Shown piece by piece: positions 49,379 to 57,073 of a DNA stretch of 64,000 nucleotides (its first letter is position 1; each line of letters starts with the position of its first letter). The position numbers were made by a program, and so were the translations under genes. The notes under the pieces are model-generated. The model saw only the letters and a program-made list of their open reading frames with translations, did not search any database and was not told the DNA's origin. Origin of the DNA: Streptomyces sp. LaPpAH-108 (lineage in GTDB: Bacteria > Actinomycetota > Actinomycetes > Streptomycetales > Streptomycetaceae); contig NZ_KB891987.1 of the NCBI RefSeq assembly GCF_000373625.1, positions 372,001 through 436,000 of the forward strand, in the 5' to 3' direction.

Positions 49379-50317
49379 ATGAGCATCAACTCCCGTATCC
49401 GCACGCTCGGTTCGCGCGAGGCCGGTCCCGGCCGCCCGGTCTACGTCACCGGTGAGATCGGCATCAACCACAACGGCGACCTGGAGAACGCGTTCAAGCT
49501 CATCGACGCCGCCGCCGAAGCGGGCTGCGACGCCGTCAAGTTCCAGAAGCGCACGCCGGAGATCTGCACCCCGCGCGACCAGTGGGACATCGAGCGCGAC
49601 ACGCCCTGGGGGCGGATGACCTACATCGACTACCGCCACCGCGTGGAGTTCGGCGAGGACGAGTACCGCCAGATCGACGAATACTGCAAGGAGAAGGGGA
49701 TCGATTGGTTCGCCTCCCCGTGGGACACCGAGGCCGTCGCCTTCCTGGAGAAGTTCGACGTGCCCGCCCACAAGGTGGCCTCCGCCTCCCTCACCGACGA
49801 CGAGCTGCTGCGCGCCCTGCGTGCCACCGGCCGTACGGTCATCCTCTCCACCGGCATGTCCACCCCGAAGCAGATCCGCCACGCGGTCGAGGTGCTGGGC
49901 TCGGAGAACATCCTGCTCTGCCACGCCACCTCCACCTACCCGGCCAAGGCCGAGGAGCTGAACCTCCGTGTGATCAACACGCTGGAGAAGGAGTTCCCGA
50001 ACGTCCCGATCGGCTACTCCGGCCACGAGACGGGCCTGCAGACCACGCTGGCCGCCGTCGCCCTCGGCGCCGTCTTCGTCGAGCGCCACATCACCCTCGA
50101 CCGCGCCATGTGGGGCTCCGACCAGGCCGCCTCCGTCGAGCCGCAGGGCCTGCAGCGCCTGGTCCGCGACATCCGCGCCGTCGAGGCGTCCCTCGGCGAC
50201 GGCGTCAAGAAGGTCTACGACTCCGAGCTGGGCCCCATGAAGAAGCTGCGCCGCGTCACCGGCGTCGTCGCCGAGGCGGACATCGCCGCGGCGGCGGGCG
50301 AGCCGGTCACGGTCTGA
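49379..50317 (+). CDS. NeuB-type nonulosonate synthase (Kdn or sialic acid synthase)
   Basis: 312 residues: TGEIGINHNGDLENAFKLID, CDAVKFQKRTPE, GIDWFASPWDTEAVAFLEKF, HATSTYPAKAEELNL and GYSGHETGLQTTLAAVALGA. This is the TIM barrel that condenses phosphoenolpyruvate with a mannose-type sugar. The antifreeze-like SAF domain normally found at the C-terminus of NeuB is absent; the protein ends shortly after the barrel. It is 14 bp after the bifunctional gene, in one operon. Confidence 0.93.
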   Translation: MSINSRIRTLGSREAGPGRPVYVTGEIGINHNGDLENAFKLIDAAAEAGCDAVKFQKRTPEICTPRDQWDIERDTPWGRMTYIDYRHRVEFGEDEYRQIDEYCKEKGIDWFASPWDTEAVAFLEKFDVPAHKVASASLTDDELLRALRATGRTVILSTGMSTPKQIRHAVEVLGSENILLCHATSTYPAKAEELNLRVINTLEKEFPNVPIGYSGHETGLQTTLAAVALGAVFVERHITLDRAMWGSDQAASVEPQGLQRLVRDIRAVEASLGDGVKKVYDSELGPMKKLRRVTGVVAEADIAAAAGEPVTV

Positions 50318-50357
50318 TCCCTCAGCCCGACACCCCTCCCGGGACGGTCCTCCACCG

Positions 50358-52235
50358 ATGAGCCCCCAACACGCCCACACCCTCGCGTTCGTCGAGAGCC
50401 CCGTACAACTGCTGAACGTACTGGAGTGGGCCCACACCCAGGGCCTGCAACCGTCTCCGGGCCCCACCCCGGGCTCACGCCTCGCCTCGGACCCGGGTCT
50501 GCCGCCGGACCCTGCCTCGTCCCCGAGCCCGGCGCCCGGCCCGACCCCGGGAACGACTCCGCCCGGGGACTCCGAGCCGGGGCTGCTCTCGGGCCCGGCT
50601 TCGGCCGGGGGTTCCGGGGCGGGTCTGCCTTCTGGACCGCCTCCGGGTCAGGTCTCCGGCCAGGGTTCGCGCTCCGAGCGTGCCGACCTTCGACCGGCGG
50701 AGGACCGTGCCCCGGGCTTGCGCCCGGCTACCGGCCCGACTCCGGGGGCGACTGGGCCCGGGGACTCCGAGTCGGGGTCGTCCTCCGGGCCGACCGTGTC
50801 CCGCGTGCCCGAGCCGGGGCTGTTCTCCGGTCCGGCTTCGGCCGGGGGTTCCGGGGCGGGTCTGCCTTCCGGGCCGCCTCCGGGGCAGGTCTCCGGCCAG
50901 GGTTCGCGCTCCGAGCGTGCCGACCTTCGACCGGCGGAGGACCGTGCCCCGGGCTTGCGCCCGGCTACCGGCCCGACTCCGGGGGCGACTGGGCCCCGCA
51001 CTTCCGAGCCGGAGCTGTCCTCCGGTCCGGTTCCGGGCGGGGACTCCGGGGCGACTGTGCCTCGGAGTTCCGAGCCCGGGCCGCCTCCGGGTCAAGCCCC
51101 CGGCCAGGCGTCGCTCTCCGAGCGTGCCCCCAGCCCGGGGCACGGGCCGGAGGCGTCCGCTACCCCCGAAACCGGCCGTCCGCCTCTGTCCATGCCGTTC
51201 CAGCCGTCCCCGGCCGGGCGGAGGCGGCGGTCTTCGGGGGGTGGGGGAGAGGGCGTGCCCGGGCTGACCCTCGTCGTGCTCGCGCCCACCGACCCCATGA
51301 CCCGGGGCCAGCTGCGCCGGATGGCGGATCTGGCGCGGGACGAGGGATACCAGGTGCGCTGGGAGGAGGCGCGGGGCGGGGCGAGCGCGCCGTTGCAGAC
51401 GGTCGGGGCGCTGGCGGGGCCGCTGAGACGGGCGGAGCGGATCGTCATGGGCGACCCGTTCTCCCGGTACGTGCAGCTGCTGCTGACCATCACCCGCGCC
51501 CGCGACCTGGTCGTGGTGGACGACGGGACCGCGACGATGGAGTTCGTCGCCCAACTGGCCCGGGGCGAACGGCTGGTGCGCTGGCACCGTAAGGGTGGCC
51601 GTCCCGGGCCGCGCGATCTGCTCTTCGCGCCCGTGTCCGCCACCGCCCGCCGTAGGCTCACCCCGCGACCGGGCCGCCGTGTCGAGGTCTTCTCGGCCAT
51701 GCCGGTGACGGAGACCCCCGAGGGGGTGACGGTCACCGCGAACGACTTCGCCTGGACCCGCGCCCGCTTCGGCCCGCCCCGCATCACCAAGGGCGCCGAC
51801 CTGGTGGGCACCTCCCTGGTGGAGACCGGGGTGGTGGACGCCGACCGCTATGTGGAGGCCGTATACACCCTGGCCAAGACGCATGGAGCCACCCGCTACT
51901 TCGCCCACCGCCGCGAAAGCACCGCCAAGCTGCACCGGCTGGCCGGTGAGACCGGTCTGGAGATCGTCCGCCCCGACCTCCCCCTGGAGCTGATCGCCCG
52001 CCGGGGCCCCATCGGCCGGACGATCCTCAGCTTCCCCTCCACCGTCGTCCACACCCTCCCCCTGGCCCTGAAGGGCACCGGCGTCCGCGTGGCCGTCTGC
52101 GACGTGGACCCCGACTGGCTCACGGAGAACGCCTCACCCCGCGCCCAGGGCTTCCTGTCCGGCGTGACGGGAACGGCCCGCGACGTGCACCGGCTGGCGT
52201 CGGTGGCGTCGGTGGCGTCGGTACGGATGGCGTAG
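50358..52235 (+). CDS. Sialyltransferase-like glycosyltransferase with a repeat-expanded insert
   Basis: 625 residues. The fold starts with HTLAFVESPVQLLNVLEWAH (first Rossmann strand and helix) and resumes at residue about 295 with LTLVVLAPTDPMTRGQLRRM, then VVVDDGTATMEF (D/E-D/E-G motif) and ILSFPSTVVHTLPLAL (S/T motif). Between them lie about 265 residues of Pro/Gly/Ser low complexity with a 237-bp direct repeat. The insert sits in the loop after the first helix. Without it the protein would be about 360 residues. Last gene of the plus arm. ATG 50358. Confidence 0.86.
   Translation: MSPQHAHTLAFVESPVQLLNVLEWAHTQGLQPSPGPTPGSRLASDPGLPPDPASSPSPAPGPTPGTTPPGDSEPGLLSGPASAGGSGAGLPSGPPPGQVSGQGSRSERADLRPAEDRAPGLRPATGPTPGATGPGDSESGSSSGPTVSRVPEPGLFSGPASAGGSGAGLPSGPPPGQVSGQGSRSERADLRPAEDRAPGLRPATGPTPGATGPRTSEPELSSGPVPGGDSGATVPRSSEPGPPPGQAPGQASLSERAPSPGHGPEASATPETGRPPLSMPFQPSPAGRRRRSSGGGGEGVPGLTLVVLAPTDPMTRGQLRRMADLARDEGYQVRWEEARGGASAPLQTVGALAGPLRRAERIVMGDPFSRYVQLLLTITRARDLVVVDDGTATMEFVAQLARGERLVRWHRKGGRPGPRDLLFAPVSATARRRLTPRPGRRVEVFSAMPVTETPEGVTVTANDFAWTRARFGPPRITKGADLVGTSLVETGVVDADRYVEAVYTLAKTHGATRYFAHRRESTAKLHRLAGETGLEIVRPDLPLELIARRGPIGRTILSFPSTVVHTLPLALKGTGVRVAVCDVDPDWLTENASPRAQGFLSGVTGTARDVHRLASVASVASVRMA
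50574..50996 (+). repeat. Direct repeat of ~186 bp inside the sialyltransferase-like gene
   Basis: Copies at 50574-50759 and 50811-50996, nearly identical, offset by 237 bp (79 codons, in frame). Both encode GPASAGGSGAGLPSGPPPGQ followed by SERADLRPAEDRAPG. More degenerate copies follow to about 51130. Confidence 0.9.
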
Positions 52236-52330
52236 GGCAACCGGGCCACGGGTGCCGTAGGGAGACCGGCCCACGGACGGCGTAGCGAAACCGCCCCGCC
52301 GAAACCGCCCCGCCGAAACCACCCAGCCGA
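52197..52330. repeat. Short tandem repeats at the end of the glycosyltransferase gene
   Basis: GCGTCGGTG is repeated three times at 52197-52223 (encoding VASVASV), and after the stop GCCGAAACCGCCCC-like 14-bp units repeat about three times near 52285-52330. Both suggest strand slippage. Confidence 0.65.
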
Positions 52331-52371
52331 AGCCCCGCCCCACTGTCGGCGCCCCCTGCCATGCTGCCCCG

Positions 52372-52773
52372 ATGACCCCCTGGAACCTCCTCGACCTCGA
52401 CCGCGCCCTGCGCGCGAGCTGGGCCGCCGACACCTGCTCGCCCGACGACCTGCCCGACTGGCACCCAGGCAACCCCGCCTGGGGACACTGCGACATCACC
52501 GCGCTGCTCGTCCACGACCTCTTCGGCGGCGACCTCGTGGTCGGCGAGGTGCACCTGGACGGGGTCCAGCGCGGCCACCACTGGTGGAACCGGCTGGCCA
52601 ACGGCGTCGAACTCGACCTGACGCGCGAGCAGTTCCGGCGCGGGCAGACCATCACCACGCTCCGTGTCGTCGAGCGCCCGCCGGGCCCGGTGCTGCGCCG
52701 AGGGGCCGAGTACCTGCTGCTGCGCGAGCGGGTCGGTGCACGGCTCGGCCCGCTGCCGGAGCCGAGCCGCTGA
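52372..52773 (+). CDS. YunG-like protein
   Basis: A 133-residue protein with SWAADTCSPDDLPDWHPGNP, AWGHCDITALLVHDLFGG and GVQRGHHWWNRLANG: conserved Cys, His and Trp residues that fit a cysteine-protease-like NlpC/YunG fold. Function unknown. ATG 52372. Confidence 0.72.
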   Translation: MTPWNLLDLDRALRASWAADTCSPDDLPDWHPGNPAWGHCDITALLVHDLFGGDLVVGEVHLDGVQRGHHWWNRLANGVELDLTREQFRRGQTITTLRVVERPPGPVLRRGAEYLLLRERVGARLGPLPEPSR

Positions 52774-52824
52774 AGCCGGAAGGCAGAACGCCAGAGGTCA
52801 GAACTCAGGCCCCACCCGAGCGCG

Positions 52825-53475
52825 CTACTTCCGCTTCCGCGCCAGCACGAACCCCCGCGCCCGCCTCTCGTCCTCCTGCGGCTCCCGCAGGACCGTCGCC
52901 ACCGGGGTGAGCCCCGCCTCGGACAGCAGGCCCGCCATCTGCTCCGGGGTGCGCCAGTAGTAGTCGAGGTCGATGTCGTGGCCGAAGCGTTCGGCCAGAT
53001 GGAGGTGGCCGGTGTCCGTGCGGGCCTGGAAGGCCAGCAGGACATGGCCGCCGGGCACCAGCGTGCGGCGGAACCCGGCGAAGACGGCGGGCAGATGCGC
53101 GTCGGGGACGTGGATCGTGGAGTAGAGGGCGAGGATGCCGCCCAGCGTGGCGTCCGGCAGGTCCAGCGCGGTCATCGAGCCGACGTGGAAACGGAGTTGA
53201 GGGTGCGCCGTGCGGGCGAGCGCCACCATCGCGGGGGAGACGTCCACCCCGAAGACCGGTACGCCCAGCTCGTGCAGATGGGCCGTGACATACCCGGGCC
53301 CGCTGCCCAGGTCGGCCACCGGCTCGGGCCCGTTCGCCACCACCAGCCGGGCGAAGGACGCCACCAGCGCCTGGTCCAGGGGGTAGGTCAGCGAGGACGG
53401 GTACTCGGACGCGTAGTCCTTGGCGATCGCGTCGTAGGAGGAGCGGGTGGCGTGCAGGAAGTCCGTGTCGGTCAC
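52825..53475 (-). CDS. Class I SAM-dependent methyltransferase
   Basis: A 216-residue Rossmann methyltransferase: VADLGSGPGYVTAHLHELG (motif I), VFGVDVSPAMVALARTAHP (motif II), PGGHVLLAFQ (motif IV region). The substrate is not predictable. GTG 53475 is chosen; the extra 15 codons upstream are Gly/Arg-rich. Convergent with the YunG-like gene. Confidence 0.88.
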   Translation of the reverse strand: MTDTDFLHATRSSYDAIAKDYASEYPSSLTYPLDQALVASFARLVVANGPEPVADLGSGPGYVTAHLHELGVPVFGVDVSPAMVALARTAHPQLRFHVGSMTALDLPDATLGGILALYSTIHVPDAHLPAVFAGFRRTLVPGGHVLLAFQARTDTGHLHLAERFGHDIDLDYYWRTPEQMAGLLSEAGLTPVATVLREPQEDERRARGFVLARKRK

Positions 53476-53717
53476 GCCGCCGCACCCTACTCCGACGCCG
53501 CCCGCGCGCCGCCCCGTCACCGCGCCGCGCGGGTCCGGTCCGTGGACAAAGCGAGCGGGGGCGCGTCAGGCGTGGTATCCGTGGAAGGAGAAAGAAAGGT
53601 TTTACCCACCCAAGCCCACCGCCATGCGTCCGCCGGTCGGATTTTCTTCCCTCTTACGGGCTGAACTTTTGTTGATCGAGGGTCAGTTGACCGGCCGGGC
53701 GTCCTACCCTTCAGAGG

Positions 53718-54983
53718 GTGAACCGATTGATGCTCCGAGAGACCGAGGCCGACCTGCCCGGGGATGTGCTCCCCGGCGCGCTCAGCGCGTCCCTGCACGC
53801 GGAACTCGTCGAGTTCCGCCGCGACTTGCACATGCACCCCGAACTGGGCAACCAGGAGTTCCGTACGACCGCCGCGATCAAGGAGCGGCTGGAGCGGGCC
53901 GGGCTCACCCCCCGCGTCCTGTCCACCGGAACGGGTCTCCTCTGCGACATCGGGCTCACCGAGGGCCACGGCAGCCGCATCGCCGACGACGGCCGCCCCG
54001 CCGCACCCCTGCTGGCCCTGCGGGCCGACATCGACGCGCTGCCCATCCCGGACACCAAGACCGACTGCGGCTACCGGTCCACGGTTCCCGGCCGTGCCCA
54101 CGCCTGCGGTCACGACGTGCACACCACCGTCGTCCTCGGCACCGGCCTGGTCCTGGCCGACCTGCACGCCAAGGGCCTGCTGTCCCGCCCGGTGCGGCTG
54201 ATCTTCCAGCCCGCGGAGGAGCAGCTGCCCGGCGGCGCGCTCACCGCCATCGCGGACGGCGCGCTCGAAGGGGTCGGCCGCATCCTCGCGCTGCACTGCG
54301 ACCCCAAGGTCGAGACCGGCCGGATCGGTCTGCGGCACGGGCCCATCACCAGCGCCTGCGACAAGCTGGACGTCACCCTGGACGGTCCCGGCGGCCACAC
54401 CGCCCGCCCCCACCTGACCACCGACCTGGTCACGGCCGCCGCCCGCGTCGTCACCGACGTGCCCGCGGTGATCAGCCGCCGCGTCGACACCCGCAGCGGC
54501 CTCGCCCTGACCTGGGGCCGCATCGAGTCGGGCCACGCGCCGAACGTCATCCCGCAGCACGCCGAACTCTCCGGCACCGTCCGCTGCCTGGACCTCGACG
54601 CCTGGCGGGACGCGCCCGACATCGTGCACGCGGCCATCGACGAGGTCGCCACCCTGCACGGCGCCAAGTCCGAGATCACCTATGTGCGCGGGGTGCCCCC
54701 GGTCGTCAACGACCAGGAGTCCGCCGAGCTGCTGCGCCGCGCGATGGTCGCCCGCCGGGGCCTGGACTCCGTGGAGACCACCGAGCAGAGCCTGGGCGGC
54801 GAGGACTTCTCCTGGTACCTGGAGCACGTCCCCGGCGCCATGGCCCGCCTCGGCGTCCGCCGCCCGGGCGAACGCACCGTACGCGACCTCCACCAGGGCG
54901 ACTTCGACGCCGACGAACACGCGATCACGGTCGGGGTGGAACTGTTCACGGCCGCCGCCCTCATGGGGACACCGGAACTCTGA
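53718..54983 (+). CDS. M20 family amidohydrolase
   Basis: A 421-residue dizinc amidohydrolase/aminoacylase: FRRDLHMHPELGNQEF, LLALRADIDALPIPD, GRAHACGHDVHTTVVLG, IFQPAEEQLPGGA, and the last His ligand near SLGGEDFSWYLEHVPGAMAR. Such enzymes remove acyl groups from amino acids or release IAA/hippurate. GTG 53718. A minisatellite begins right after the stop. Confidence 0.9.
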   Translation: MNRLMLRETEADLPGDVLPGALSASLHAELVEFRRDLHMHPELGNQEFRTTAAIKERLERAGLTPRVLSTGTGLLCDIGLTEGHGSRIADDGRPAAPLLALRADIDALPIPDTKTDCGYRSTVPGRAHACGHDVHTTVVLGTGLVLADLHAKGLLSRPVRLIFQPAEEQLPGGALTAIADGALEGVGRILALHCDPKVETGRIGLRHGPITSACDKLDVTLDGPGGHTARPHLTTDLVTAAARVVTDVPAVISRRVDTRSGLALTWGRIESGHAPNVIPQHAELSGTVRCLDLDAWRDAPDIVHAAIDEVATLHGAKSEITYVRGVPPVVNDQESAELLRRAMVARRGLDSVETTEQSLGGEDFSWYLEHVPGAMARLGVRRPGERTVRDLHQGDFDADEHAITVGVELFTAAALMGTPEL

Positions 54984-55560
54984 CGCAGCGGGCGGGCGCC
55001 TCGTCGCACGAGCGGCGGCGCGGCCGGTCGCGCGGGCCGGTTGCGCGGACTGTCGTGCGAGTCGCCGCACGGGGCGTCACGCCGACCGTCGTGGGAGCTG
55101 CCCGGCGGCCTGTCACGCGAGCCCGCCCGGCGGGCCGGTCGCGTGGGCTGTCGTGCCAGCCGCCCGCGGGCCCGTCGCGCGGGCTGTCGTGGGAGCCGTC
55201 CGGCAAGCTGGTCGTGCGGGCTCACGCGAACCGTCGTGGGAGGCTGCCGCGCTGGCCGCCGTGCGGGTCGTCGCGCCGACTGTCGTGCGAGCTGTCCGGC
55301 GGGTCGCCACGCCGACCGCCGTGGGAGTCGCCCGGCGGGCTGTCGTGCAGGCTGTCATACGAGCCGCCCGGCGGGCCGTGGCGCGAGCCGTCGTGCCAAG
55401 CGCCCCGCAAGCCGGTCGTGCGGGCTCACGCGAGCCGTCGTGGGAGGCTGCCGCGCTGGCCGCCGTGCGGGTCGTCACGCCGACCGTCGTGCGAGCCGCC
55501 GGGATGGCCGTCGCGCCGACCGTCGTGGGAGCCGCCGCACGGCTGCCGCACCCGCCGTCG
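54984..55560. repeat. GC-rich minisatellite (12/36-bp period, 204-bp higher-order unit)
   Basis: About 575 bp of degenerate tandem repeats. The basic unit resembles GTCGTG(C/G)GAGCC GCCCGGCGGGCC with 12-bp phase and 36- or 48-bp groups. An 82-bp stretch recurs nearly identically at 55211 and 55415 (offset 204 bp). All three plus frames remain open, but none resembles a known protein. It lies between two convincing genes in a normally short intergenic position. Confidence 0.85.
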
Positions 55561-55726
55561 ACCCCCTCCGCCACCCGTGTCACGGCACACCCCGTCCCCC
55601 CGCGCAACACACCCGCAAGCCATTTGTTCCGCCCCGGAAACAAAGGCATGACACACCTGCCAAGCCGAGTTCAGACCCCGTTTGCCTCGGTTCGATAACG
55701 GCTGCCCGAGAGGTGTTTTTCTGACA

Positions 55727-55740
55727 TCTACGCGCGTTAC
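55727..55740 (+). promoter_or_regulatory. TCTACGCGCGTTAC motif before the BMP lipoprotein gene
   Basis: The 14-bp element overlaps a possible -10 box (TACGAT, 55739-55744). The same TCTACGCG(C/T)GT core recurs at 56982 before the ABC ATPase gene, so one regulator may control both. Confidence 0.4.
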
Positions 55741-55844
55741 GATGCCGCGAGCCGACGCCGCCGGGGCGCTCGGCCGGAGCACCGCTCCCAGGTGCTCACA
55801 TCAAGCGCCGTCGTGGCGCTCAGGTCAGGTGAAGGAGCCTTCCC

Positions 55845-56900
55845 GTGCGCCGGGTAGCCAAGCTTTCCGCTGCGTGTATAGCGACCGCAGCCCTCGCCCT
55901 CTCTGCCACCGCCTGTGGCAGCACCTCCTCCGAGAACGACAAGGCCGCCGGCTCGTCGGGCGACGGCAAGGGTGTCAAGATCGGTCTCGCCTTCGACGTC
56001 GGCGGCCGTGGTGACCACTCCTTCAACGACTCCGCCGCGCGCGGCACCGACAAGGCGGCGAAGGAGTTCGACGGCTCGGTCAAGGAGCTGACCGCCAAGT
56101 CCAGCGACACCGAGGCCGACCGCGAGCAGCGCCTGTCCGACCTGGCCGACGCGGGCTACAACCCGATCGTCGCCGTCGGTTACGCCTACGCCACCTCCGT
56201 GGACAAGGTCGCCGCGAAGTACCCGAAGACCAGCTTCGGCATCGTCGACTCGGTCGTGAAGGCCAAGAACGCCGACAGCATCACCTTCACCGAGGAGCAG
56301 GGCTCGTACCTGGCCGGTGTCGCCGCGGCGCTCAAGACCAAGACCAAGCACGTCGGCTTCATCGGCGGCGTCGACGTCCCGCTGATCAAGAAGTTCCAGG
56401 CGGGCTACGTCCAGGGTGTCAAGGACACCAACCCGAAGGTCAAGGTCGACGTCCAGTACCTGAGCCACGGCTCGGACACCTCCGGCTTCGCCAGCCCCGA
56501 CAAGGGCAAGGAAGCCGCCCAGGGCATGCTGGACAACGGCGCCGACATCGTCTACTCGGCGGCCGGTTCCTCCGGCAACGGCGCCATCGAGGCCGTCAAC
56601 GGCAAGAAGGGCGCCTGGGCGATCGGCGTCGACTCGGACCAGTACAACATCCCGGGTCTGGCCAAGTACAAGAGCTCGATCCTGACCTCGGTCGTCAAGA
56701 ACGTCGACGTCGGCGTCTACGACTTCATCAAGTCCGTCCACGACGGCAAGCCGCTGACCGGCAACAACATCTACTCGCTGGCCAAGAACGGCGTTTCGCT
56801 GGCCACCAGCGGCGGCTTCATCGACGACATCCAGCCCAAGCTGGACGCCGCCAAGAAGAAGATCGTCGACGGCTCCGTCAAGGTCAAGACCACTCCGTGA
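55845..56900 (+). CDS. BMP family nucleoside-binding lipoprotein
   Basis: 351 residues: lipoprotein signal (AACIATAALALSATAC, with the Cys in the lipobox), then a BMP periplasmic-binding fold (LAFDVGGRGDHSFNDSAARG, GYAYATSVDKVA, FTEEQGSYLAGVAAAL, GVDSDQYNI). BMP proteins deliver purine nucleosides to RbsA-type ABC importers, and the following genes encode exactly that. GTG 55845, with GAAGGAG upstream. Confidence 0.93.
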   Translation: MRRVAKLSAACIATAALALSATACGSTSSENDKAAGSSGDGKGVKIGLAFDVGGRGDHSFNDSAARGTDKAAKEFDGSVKELTAKSSDTEADREQRLSDLADAGYNPIVAVGYAYATSVDKVAAKYPKTSFGIVDSVVKAKNADSITFTEEQGSYLAGVAAALKTKTKHVGFIGGVDVPLIKKFQAGYVQGVKDTNPKVKVDVQYLSHGSDTSGFASPDKGKEAAQGMLDNGADIVYSAAGSSGNGAIEAVNGKKGAWAIGVDSDQYNIPGLAKYKSSILTSVVKNVDVGVYDFIKSVHDGKPLTGNNIYSLAKNGVSLATSGGFIDDIQPKLDAAKKKIVDGSVKVKTTP

Positions 56901-56942
56901 TCTGACCGGTCCACCCGGACCATGGCTCGGCGTGGGGGCGCC

Positions 56943-56994
56943 TTGAAGGTGCTCCCCGCCGGGCCATAACAATGTGTCAACTCTACGCGTGTAG
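56943..56994 (+). promoter_or_regulatory. Candidate promoter and operator before the ABC ATPase
   Basis: TTGAAG (56943-56948) and TAACAA (56967-56972) with an 18-bp spacer may form a promoter. CTAC-GCGT-GTAG at 56983-56994 lies just after the likely start and shares its core with the motif at 55727. An AACTC...GAGTT inverted repeat flanks it. Confidence 0.4.
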
Positions 56995-57073
56995 TACCGA
57001 GTTGCCGCGCTAGCGTCGCCGACGCCTGCCCTCCCTCCCCCAACGCAGCCCCTTTCCCCGAGGAGAGTGCGCC

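Noticed and set aside
54984..55560. Possible CRISPR array
   Set aside because: Repeats are contiguous and degenerate without unique spacers of even length, and there are no cas genes.
55113..55649. Minus-strand frame through the minisatellite as a Thr/Ala-rich protein
   Set aside because: All frames are open because of 12-bp periodicity; no ribosome site or family match.
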